In this document: in pieces, positions 1 through 5,158 of the stretch
How positions within the stretch are numbered: the first letter of the stretch is position 1
Layout of the letters: every line of letters begins with the position of its first letter
Origin: Micrococcales bacterium
Lineage (GTDB): Bacteria > Actinomycetota > Actinomycetes > Actinomycetales > Cellulomonadaceae
DNA length: 5,354 nucleotides
Assembly: GCA_009783975.1 (NCBI GenBank)
Contig: WRCL01000167.1
Coordinates: forward strand, 1-5,354
Reading direction: 5' to 3'
The notes under the pieces: generated by a model
Databases searched by the model: none
What the model saw: the letters and a program-made list of their open reading frames with translations, nothing else
Told to the model about the DNA's origin: nothing
Program-made: the position numbers and the translations under genes

Positions 1-131
1 AGGTCACCACAGGGTTGGCGGCCAACGGGTACGTCGAGATCAAGTCGTCCAAAGGCAAGCTCGCCGAAGGTGACCTGCTCGTGCTCGACGCGGTGACCGC
101 AGCGAGCACGGCGACCAAGGACGACGAGTGA
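1..131 (+). CDS. C-terminal end of MacA/HlyD-type ABC transporter adaptor (partial)
   Basis: Only the last 42 codons are in the window, read in the frame that starts at base 3 and ends in TGA at 129-131. The peptide contains VTTGLAANGYVEI, then KGKLAEGDLLVLDA, then a polar tail ending KDDE. This pattern (a 'xxGLxxxGYVEI' strand, then a short 'G-L-xEGD-x-V' strand) is the usual last beta element of periplasmic or extracytoplasmic membrane fusion proteins that partner MacB-type ABC transporters. The stop overlaps the GTG start of the ATPase gene, and an ATPase and a permease follow directly, which is the standard order for such systems. In a Gram-positive cell the protein would be anchored outside the membrane and would contact the permease's extracellular domain. 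The family call rests on a short C-terminal piece plus context; the signal/anchor, hairpin and lipoyl domains lie upstream and cannot be checked. Confidence 0.72.
   Translation, partial: VTTGLAANGYVEIKSSKGKLAEGDLLVLDAVTAASTATKDDE
117..121 (+). promoter_or_regulatory. Ribosome binding site for the ABC ATPase gene
   Basis: AAGGA lies 6 bases upstream of the GTG at 128, inside the end of the adaptor gene. Together with the GTGA stop/start overlap it supports GTG 128 as the real start, and suggests coupled translation of adaptor and ATPase. Confidence 0.5.
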
Positions 132-868
132 AGCTCTTCGGCCTGCCTGACAACAGTGACAACCAGGGCGACCAAGACCCACGGTGGACCAGTGACCAGC
201 CTGTGCTGTCGCTGCGCGGGGTGACCCGAGAGTTCCCCGGCACCCCCCCTGTGCACGCGCTGGGCGCGACGAACCTCGACGTGCGGGCAGGGGAGTACCT
301 CGCGGTGGCTGGTCCGTCAGGGTCGGGCAAGTCCACGCTGCTCAACCAGCTCGGCCTGCTCGACCGTCCCACCGCCGGGGAGTACTGGCTGCGCGGGGTG
401 CCGACGGCCACCGCACCTGAGCAGGTGCGCACGACGCTGCGGGCCCAGCGGATCGGGTTCGTGTTCCAGGCGTTCCACCTCATGCCGCACCGGTCGGTGC
501 TCGACAACGTCCTGCTCGCGACGTTGTACTCAGGCACGCCCCGCGGCGAGCGTCGTGACCGTGCCCTGCGAGCCTTGGACCGTGTGGGCCTGAGCCACCG
601 GGTGGAGTTCATGCCGCCGAACCTGTCTGGCGGCGAGCGCCAGCGTGTGGCCATCGCCCGGGCGGTGGTGACCATCCCTGACGTGCTGCTCGCCGACGAG
701 CCGACCGGGAACCTCGACTCGACAAGCTCGTCTGGGGTCATGGACCTGTTCGACGAGCTGCACCACGACGGGCTCACCTTGGTCGTCATCACCCACGACC
801 CGACTGTCGCCGCACGCGCCGGCCGGCGGGTGCACATCACCGACGGGTACCTGCGGGAGGTCGCGTGA
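128..868 (+). CDS. MacB-type ABC transporter ATP-binding protein
   Basis: A 246-residue cytoplasmic ATPase that would power the permease encoded next. All nucleotide-binding motifs are present in order: Walker A GPSGSGKST at residues 62-70, Q-loop glutamine 114 in FVFQAFHLMP, signature LSGGERQRVAIARA at 166-179, Walker B VLLADE at 186-191 with the catalytic glutamate 191, D-loop NLD at 195-197, and switch histidine 223 in VITHDP. The exact LSGGERQRVAIARA and LADEPTGNLD wording is typical of the MacB/LolD/FtsE group rather than of importers or drug half-transporters. Length is normal for the group. About 25 polar residues precede the first beta strand (PVLSLRGVTREF). The GTG start overlaps the upstream TGA and has an RBS; the gene's own TGA overlaps the permease GTG. 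The substrate is unknown; peptide, lipid or antibiotic export are all possible for this family. A run of seven C lies at 243-249. Confidence 0.93.
   Translation: MKLFGLPDNSDNQGDQDPRWTSDQPVLSLRGVTREFPGTPPVHALGATNLDVRAGEYLAVAGPSGSGKSTLLNQLGLLDRPTAGEYWLRGVPTATAPEQVRTTLRAQRIGFVFQAFHLMPHRSVLDNVLLATLYSGTPRGERRDRALRALDRVGLSHRVEFMPPNLSGGERQRVAIARAVVTIPDVLLADEPTGNLDSTSSSGVMDLFDELHHDGLTLVVITHDPTVAARAGRRVHITDGYLREVA
855..860 (+). promoter_or_regulatory. Ribosome binding site for the ABC permease gene
   Basis: GGGAGG ends 4 bases before the GTG at 865 and lies inside the last codons of the ATPase gene. It is the best Shine-Dalgarno match in the operon and fixes the permease start at GTG 865 despite the 4-base overlap. 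Confidence 0.6.
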
Positions 869-2124
869 GGCTGCAGCGACGTCTCCACCCGGACCGCTCG
901 CGCCGGGCCGACCACTTCCGGCTGCGCGACGCGTTCGCCGAGGCCACCGCAGGTGTGGGGGCGCGCACCGGACGGTTGTTGCTCACCGTGCTCGGCACGG
1001 TGCTGGGGATCGCGGCGGTGGTCGTCACCGTCGGGCTGGCCCAGACCGGGGCGAACCGGATCAACGAACGGTTCGACGCGGTCGCAGCCCGTCACGCGTC
1101 TGCTGAGCCGGCGACCCGCGAGGACGCGTGGGGCCAGTCCAGGGCCCTGGCAGAGCTGCCGCGTGACGCCCCCGAACGGGCGCTGCGGATCGCTGGGGTC
1201 CGTGCGGCGGCGACCGTCTCCAAGGTCGACATCGGCGACGCGACGATCACCGCGGTGTCCGTGCACGACCCGTCCGCCCCGACCCGCGCCGTCCCGACGG
1301 TCATGGCGACCTCGGCGGACCTGCTCGAGGCGGTCGGTGGGCACCTGGCCCAGGGACGGTACTTCGACTGCGGGCACGACGGGCGCGGCGACCGGGTGGC
1401 GGTGCTCGGTGTCGACGCCGCTGAGCGTCTGGGGATCGGCGGGGTCGCGACGCTGCCGTCAGTGTTCATCGACGACCACCCGTACCAGGTCATCGGCATC
1501 CTCGACGCGACCGACCGGCGCACGGCGCTGCTGTCGTCGGTCATCATCCCCCAGGGCACCGCTGAGGCCGACTTTGGGCTCGTCGCGCCCCAGGCGATGG
1601 AGATGCTCATCGAGGTGGGCTCAGGCCCGGTCGTCAACGACCAGCTCGCCACGAGCCTGGCACCGACGAACCCGCAGACCATCAAGGTCGCCACCCCCGG
1701 CAGACCCTCGGCGGTCCAACAAGCGATCCAGTCTGAGCTTGTGGTGGTCTTCCTCGCCCTGGGTGGGGTGGCGCTGCTCATCGGGGGGGTTGGTATCGCC
1801 AACGTCACCTTGTTGTCGGTGATGGAACGCTCCGGTGAGATCGGGCTGCGCCGCGCGCTGGGTGCCCGGCGCCGTGACGTCGCCGTCCAGTTCGTCATCG
1901 AGTCGGTCATCGTCGGTACCCTCGGCGGGCTCATCGGGGCGGCGCTGGGTGTCGCGGTCGTCGCGGCTGTGTCGTTCGTGCGGCAGTGGACCCCGATCCT
2001 CGACCTGCGGATGGTCATCGGGGCTGCAGCCGCTGGGGCCCTCGTCGGGCTGCTCGCCGGCCTGTACCCGGCGACACGCGCCGCGCGGATGGAACCGGTA
2101 GCAGCGCTGCGGGCTGGGCTCTGA
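865..2124 (+). CDS. MacB/FtsX-type ABC transporter permease
   Basis: A 419-residue membrane protein with MacB layout. It has an arginine-rich cytoplasmic N-terminus (1-36), a first membrane helix at about 37-59 (LLTVLGTVLGIAAVVV), a large extracytoplasmic domain of about 60-290 (the MacB_PCD position), and a C-terminal FtsX domain with three helices at about 291-316, 341-370 and 382-402. Family hallmarks are clear: GGVGIANVTLLSVMERSGEIG (in two parts, GGVGIANVTLL and SVMERSGEIG), then LRRALGARRRDV, and the terminal YPATRAARMEPVAALR. In MacB-type mechanotransmitters the outer domain couples ATP hydrolysis to movements of the adaptor and substrate outside the membrane. The start overlaps the ATPase stop (GTGA), so the two are made together. 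It is shorter than E. coli MacB because the ATPase is a separate protein here. One cysteine (169) lies in the outer domain. The substrate is not deducible. Seven G in a row at 1783-1789 encode the start of the GGVG motif. Confidence 0.93.
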   Translation: MRLQRRLHPDRSRRADHFRLRDAFAEATAGVGARTGRLLLTVLGTVLGIAAVVVTVGLAQTGANRINERFDAVAARHASAEPATREDAWGQSRALAELPRDAPERALRIAGVRAAATVSKVDIGDATITAVSVHDPSAPTRAVPTVMATSADLLEAVGGHLAQGRYFDCGHDGRGDRVAVLGVDAAERLGIGGVATLPSVFIDDHPYQVIGILDATDRRTALLSSVIIPQGTAEADFGLVAPQAMEMLIEVGSGPVVNDQLATSLAPTNPQTIKVATPGRPSAVQQAIQSELVVVFLALGGVALLIGGVGIANVTLLSVMERSGEIGLRRALGARRRDVAVQFVIESVIVGTLGGLIGAALGVAVVAAVSFVRQWTPILDLRMVIGAAAAGALVGLLAGLYPATRAARMEPVAALRAGL

Positions 2125-2167
2125 CGACGAAGATGCTTGAAGTGGCCCGGGGAGCGTCGCGCACCGC

Positions 2168-2173
2168 TATCAT
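2168..2173 (+). promoter_or_regulatory. Putative -10 box of a leaderless promoter for the small membrane protein gene
   Basis: TATCAT fits the actinobacterial TANNNT -10 consensus. It ends 6 bases before the ATG at 2180, so transcription starting at the usual distance would begin at or next to the A of the start codon. No Shine-Dalgarno sequence lies between 2150 and 2179 at usable spacing, which agrees with leaderless initiation. No convincing -35 is seen at 16-19 bases: TTGAAG at 2137-2142 is 25 bases away, which is too far. Missing -35 boxes are common in high-GC actinobacterial promoters. Confidence 0.5.
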
Positions 2174-2179
2174 CGCCGC

Positions 2180-2512
2180 ATGAGCGGAGAATACCCCCAG
2201 CCCCAGATGCCCCCTGCGATGCCGCCGGCACCGGCGAACACCGGCTACTACCCCGGCGCACCCCAGCCCCAGTACGGGCCGCCGGCCCCAGGGCCTGGTC
2301 TGAGCGGCTTCCCCGGGCAGGTGCTCGGCCTGGTCATGGTCATCGCTGGTGGGGTCCTGGCCCTGCTCGGCCTCATCCTTGCCCTGTCGGCCGACTTCGG
2401 TTCGTACTCGGCCAAGGGGTACAAACCCCTGTGGGTTGGGTGCGCGTTCCTCGTCGGCGGGATCGTCATGCTCGGGCAGTGGCTCGCAGCTGCGATCACA
2501 GCCAAGAAGTAG
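2180..2512 (+). CDS. Small proline-rich protein with two transmembrane segments, function unknown
   Basis: A 110-residue protein I cannot assign to a named family. Residues 1-45 are rich in Pro, Gln, Tyr and Gly (PQPQMPPAMPPAP, YYPGAPQPQYGPPAP), the low-complexity cytoplasmic head often seen on small actinobacterial membrane proteins. Two hydrophobic helices follow at about 47-70 (VLGLVMVIAGGVLALLGLIL) and 84-106, joined by a short loop SADFGSYSAKGYK, and the chain ends in TAKK. Both ends are predicted to be cytoplasmic. The ATG at 2180 has no ribosome binding site but sits just after a -10-like TATCAT, suggesting a leaderless mRNA and its own promoter rather than read-through from the transporter operon 55 bases upstream. 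Its TAG ends 2 bases from the stop of the convergent MFS gene. Helix composition and codon usage look like a real gene. A role with the upstream ABC transporter is possible but unsupported. Confidence 0.8.
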   Translation: MSGEYPQPQMPPAMPPAPANTGYYPGAPQPQYGPPAPGPGLSGFPGQVLGLVMVIAGGVLALLGLILALSADFGSYSAKGYKPLWVGCAFLVGGIVMLGQWLAAAITAKK

Positions 2513-2514
2513 CC

Positions 2515-3735
2515 TCACCGCGCACGGCGGACACGCCACCAGGTGGCGACGACACCGACGGTGGCGACGGCCGACATGACCGGCATCGACACCATCGCGA
2601 CGCGGTAGTCGGCCAGCCCTGGGGTTGGCGAGCGCCAGTCGAGGATGACGCCGACGACGAACATCACCACCAGCGCCCCGACGAACCCGCCGGTGTTGGC
2701 GATCCCTGTGGCGCTGCCGCGGTGCTGCGCCGGCGCGTAGTGACCAGCGAGCTCGAGCCCGATGAGCCCGACGGTCCCTCCCACGGATATCGCGACGAGC
2801 CCGACGACGAGCTGCCACACAGGTAGGGGCGTCGTCGGGACGAGCAGCACCAACCACCCAACCAGACCCACGACGCACGAGACCAGGACCAGCTGAGGGC
2901 GGCGGTCGGCCATTCGAGACGACAGCACCCCGACGAACGGCCCACTGACCATCTGGGTGGCGACGCACACAGCGAGGATCGCCGCGGCGTGCGCCTCGCA
3001 GAACCCCTGGCCCTCGACGAGGAACGGGAACCCCCACATGAGGGCGAACATGATGACCCCGGCGCAGCATGCGTTGTGGGAGAAGAACCCCAACCAGGTG
3101 CCTGGTGACCCGATGACGCTGGCGAGCCCGACCAACGACGAACGTGGTGGCGCCGGCGCCCCGGCGGGACGGTCACGCACCCCCGTCCACGCCACGGCCG
3201 TCGCCACAGCACCAAGCACGACGAGCGCGCCGAAGGCCACGCACCAGCCGTAGGTGTGCAGCGCCCAGGCGAACGGCAGCACCGAGACCACCTGTCCTGC
3301 CAGCCCGCACGACCCGGTCACCTGGATGAGCACCGGGGTCTGGCGTGCGGAGAACCACGCGGGGATGAGCCGCACGACGGTGACGAACGCCGTGGCGTCC
3401 CCGGCACCGACGAGCACCCGGGCCACCAGCGCCGCCGGGACGTCAGGGGCCAGGACCATCCCCAGCTGTCCGGCGGTGGCCAGGGCTGCCCCGACGGTGA
3501 GCGTCGCCCGTGGGCCCCAGCGGTCCACACCCACCCCGACGGGCAGCTGCATCGCCGCGTACACGACCACCTGGACCACGACGAACAGCGACAACGTCGT
3601 CGCCCCAAGGCCGAACCGGTCGGCGGCGGTCAGACCAGCGACGCCGAACGCCGAACGGTGCGCGACAGCAGCGGTGTACACGAACGTCCCGGCGGCGAGC
3701 GCGACAGCACCACGGCTGGGCTGCGACATCCTCAC
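2515..3735 (-). CDS. Major facilitator superfamily (MFS) transporter, substrate unknown
   Basis: A 406-residue inner membrane carrier with about 12 hydrophobic helices in two halves, split by a polar cytoplasmic loop near residues 186-204 (RDRPAGAPAPPRSS). Motif A is clear after helix 2 (GVGVDRWGPRA, 67-77), a motif B-like RVLVGAGDA is at 106-114, and a degenerate second motif A (LSSRMADRRPQ, 271-281) sits at the matching place in the second half. PAWFSARQTPVLIQVTG (125-141) resembles the 'RWFxxRxxxLxxGxxG' stretch of actinobacterial carriers usually labelled NarK-like or plain MFS, but nothing seen identifies the substrate. Cysteines are numerous for the family (143, 165, 223, 224, 246, 257, 287). 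The start is uncertain: GTG at 3735 or ATG at 3729, which has GGGGG 9 bases upstream; the proteins differ by two residues. It lies 26 bases after the DUF937 gene with no terminator between, so it is probably co-transcribed with it. Confidence 0.9.
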   Translation of the reverse strand: MRMSQPSRGAVALAAGTFVYTAAVAHRSAFGVAGLTAADRFGLGATTLSLFVVVQVVVYAAMQLPVGVGVDRWGPRATLTVGAALATAGQLGMVLAPDVPAALVARVLVGAGDATAFVTVVRLIPAWFSARQTPVLIQVTGSCGLAGQVVSVLPFAWALHTYGWCVAFGALVVLGAVATAVAWTGVRDRPAGAPAPPRSSLVGLASVIGSPGTWLGFFSHNACCAGVIMFALMWGFPFLVEGQGFCEAHAAAILAVCVATQMVSGPFVGVLSSRMADRRPQLVLVSCVVGLVGWLVLLVPTTPLPVWQLVVGLVAISVGGTVGLIGLELAGHYAPAQHRGSATGIANTGGFVGALVVMFVVGVILDWRSPTPGLADYRVAMVSMPVMSAVATVGVVATWWRVRRAR

Positions 3736-3761
3736 AGGCCCCCATCGTCTTGCGCGGTGGG

Positions 3762-4334
3762 TCAGAACAGGTGGCCGAGCACCGAGCCGAGGATCCCGCC
3801 GGAGGTTTTCGCCTTGGGGGCGGGGGCGGGTTTGGCGCCGCCGAGGACCCCGCCAAGCGCCCCGCCGAGGATGTCGCCCAGACCACCGCCGGACTTGCCA
3901 GCCAGCGACCCGGTGACCAGGTCGATGATCGACCCGCCGGACGTTTTCTTCGTCGCCGAGCTTGCCACGTGCGAGAGCACGAGCGGGGCGAGGAGCGGCA
4001 AGAGCTTTTGCAGCAGGGCCGAGTCGGTCCCGGTCTTGGCGCCGATCGCCGCGGCAGCCTTGGAGGGGGTGGCCCCCAGGGCGTGCCTGACGATCTTGGC
4101 TCCGTCTTTGGTGTCGATCTGGTCCAGGCCGACGGTGCCGGTGCCGGTGTGCCCGAGCAGGGCCTGGGCCAGCGACAACGCTCCGTCAGTGTCCTGGGTG
4201 TTGTGGTGCAACCCGCCCAGCAGGGAGGTGATCGCCTTGCCCGCGGCGTCTTTGGTCGCTGCGGGGGTGGCGCCCACCCGGGCGGCCAGGTCGTTGATCG
4301 GAACCGTGGCGAGGATCTCGGTGACTGCGCTCAT
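3762..4334 (-). CDS. DUF937 (YidB-like) family protein
   Basis: A 190-residue protein matching the DUF937 pattern as I know it. The N-terminal part has short helices in which ITSLLGGLHHNTQDTDGALSL (split as ITSLLGGLHHN and TQDTDGALSL, residues 35-54) corresponds to the family's 'LLGGL..N....eGa..L' stretch. Then come a Gly/Thr-rich loop, DGAKIVRHALGA (77-88) matching the 'G..Il.HvlG' stretch, and TDSALLQKLLPLLAPLVLSHV (103-123), the typical 'LLPxLAPLV' helix. Residues 133-190 form a Gly/Ala/Leu tail (GGGLGDILGGALGGVLGG, then a PAPAPKAK linker, then GGILGSVLGHLF). No signal peptide or clear membrane helix is seen. The family's biochemical function is not established. It starts 6 bases after the stop of the Cys/His membrane protein gene with no good Shine-Dalgarno sequence, so translation is probably coupled to that gene. 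Confidence 0.85.
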   Translation of the reverse strand: MSAVTEILATVPINDLAARVGATPAATKDAAGKAITSLLGGLHHNTQDTDGALSLAQALLGHTGTGTVGLDQIDTKDGAKIVRHALGATPSKAAAAIGAKTGTDSALLQKLLPLLAPLVLSHVASSATKKTSGGSIIDLVTGSLAGKSGGGLGDILGGALGGVLGGAKPAPAPKAKTSGGILGSVLGHLF

Positions 4335-4340
4335 CAGGGG

Positions 4341-5147
4341 TTACTCGTCGTCCTCGTCGTCAGGGCTGGGTGTGGGCAGCGCCGGGCTGTCTGGTTTGAT
4401 GCCCAGCTCCTTCTCGGCACGTGCCTTGCAGGTCAGGCACAGCTCTTTGATCTTCTTCAGCTCGCGGGCCTCGGCGACCGTCCCGGAGATGATCTCTTCG
4501 GTGCGGTCGGAGTTGATGTGGCGGCAGTCACTGTAGAGGTGGAACTTGGTGCCGTGCGCGGTGAAGTAGACCAGGTCCTCGCCCATGAGGTCTGTGACCT
4601 GCTGGGTCTGCTCGGCGTACTCCTCGACCGACGGGGAGCCGACTGTTGTGCCTGCCGCCCCGGCGATGATGAGCGCCGCGATGGCGATCGCGCCGACGAT
4701 CCCCTTCTCCTTGCCGTCGAGGTCCTTGTTGAGGAAGACCAGCACGACGAGGGGAAGGAACGCGATGATGGCGATAATGAGGCCAAGCTGGTTCTGGATC
4801 CAGAACCGGACGTTGTCTTCCCGGGAGGCCGGGTCGAGCCGGTTCGCCTTCTTCCACAGCAGCGAGCCGCCGACGGCGAGCGCCAGGTCGACGACGATGA
4901 GCCCGATGAGCAGCCAGATGTTCACAGGGCTCATCTGCAGCACCCAGAAGATCGCGGCTGCCTCGGCGCCGATGGCCAGCGCCCACAGCACCCCGGCGAC
5001 GATCCTCAGCTGCAGTGCACGGGACTTGGCCTGCGCTGTCGGCGCCCAGGTCGGGGCTGGTTTCGCTGTCTCTTCGGCCTTGACCTTGGCTTTGGCCTCG
5101 TCGGACATGAGGTCGGACGCCTGGACGATTTTCTTCTTGGCCGCCAT
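4341..5147 (-). CDS. Four-helix membrane protein with C-terminal Cys/His (Ada-like zinc knuckle) motif, function unknown
   Basis: A 268-residue protein. A lysine-rich, charged N-terminus (1-48, starting MAAKKKIVQASDL) precedes four hydrophobic helices at about 49-70, 77-97, 119-139 and 149-168. The loop at 98-118 (KKANRLDPASREDNVRFW) is positive, so both ends should be cytoplasmic. The soluble tail has VYFTAHGTKFHLYSDCRHI (193-211), then EARELKKIKELCLTCKAR (226-243), with His203, Cys208, His210, Cys237 and Cys240. This matches the 'VYxTxxGxxYHxxxCxxL ... A...G...C..C' arrangement seen at the end of some nucleases and related to the Ada-type zinc-binding fold; zinc binding here is inferred. 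The extreme C-terminus is acidic (PDDEDDE). The start is supported by GGAGG 6 bases upstream of ATG 5147. It is the first gene of a probable three-gene unit with DUF937 and the MFS carrier. I do not recognise a named family for the whole protein. Confidence 0.87.
   Translation of the reverse strand: MAAKKKIVQASDLMSDEAKAKVKAEETAKPAPTWAPTAQAKSRALQLRIVAGVLWALAIGAEAAAIFWVLQMSPVNIWLLIGLIVVDLALAVGGSLLWKKANRLDPASREDNVRFWIQNQLGLIIAIIAFLPLVVLVFLNKDLDGKEKGIVGAIAIAALIIAGAAGTTVGSPSVEEYAEQTQQVTDLMGEDLVYFTAHGTKFHLYSDCRHINSDRTEEIISGTVAEARELKKIKELCLTCKARAEKELGIKPDSPALPTPSPDDEDDE
4790..4807. repeat. 18-base perfect palindrome inside the Cys/His membrane protein gene
   Basis: GGTTCTGGATCCAGAACC is self-complementary over all 18 bases, centred between 4798 and 4799. 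It codes on the minus strand for part of RFWIQNQ (residues 114-120) at the entry to the third helix. It could be a protein-binding site or an mRNA hairpin, or it could be a coincidence of codon choice. Confidence 0.5.
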
Positions 5148-5153
5148 GAGTTT

Positions 5154-5158
5154 CCTCC
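5154..5158 (-). promoter_or_regulatory. Ribosome binding site for the Cys/His membrane protein gene
   Basis: On the minus strand GGAGG, followed by AAACTC, lies 6 bases before ATG 5147. It is a textbook Shine-Dalgarno sequence, the only strong one in the minus-strand gene group, and it fixes the start of the first gene. Confidence 0.8.

Noticed and set aside
1139..1150. 12-base palindrome CCAGGGCCCTGG inside the permease gene.
   Set aside because: About one such site is expected by chance in a window of this size and GC content.
40..1377. Long open frame on the minus strand (445 codons) opposite the ABC ATPase and permease genes.
   Set aside because: Antisense shadow of high-GC coding DNA: arginine/proline/serine-rich translation, no motifs, and the opposite strand encodes a motif-complete ATPase and permease.
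2137..2142. TTGAAG as the -35 box of the promoter before the small gene.
   Set aside because: The gap to TATCAT is 25 bases, far above the 16-19 base optimum.
1092..2261. 389-codon minus-strand open frame opposite the permease.
   Set aside because: Same reason; it also runs across the intergenic gap and the start of the small gene, and has no recognisable domain.
4344..4361. Repeated TCGTCG-type triplets near the end of the Cys/His gene.
   Set aside because: They are simply the codons of the acidic DDEDDE tail, not an independent repeat.
3256..4536. 426-codon plus-strand open frame antisense to the MFS, DUF937 and Cys/His genes.
   Set aside because: It crosses three genes whose minus-strand products have recognisable family features, and its own translation is low-complexity and compositionally implausible.
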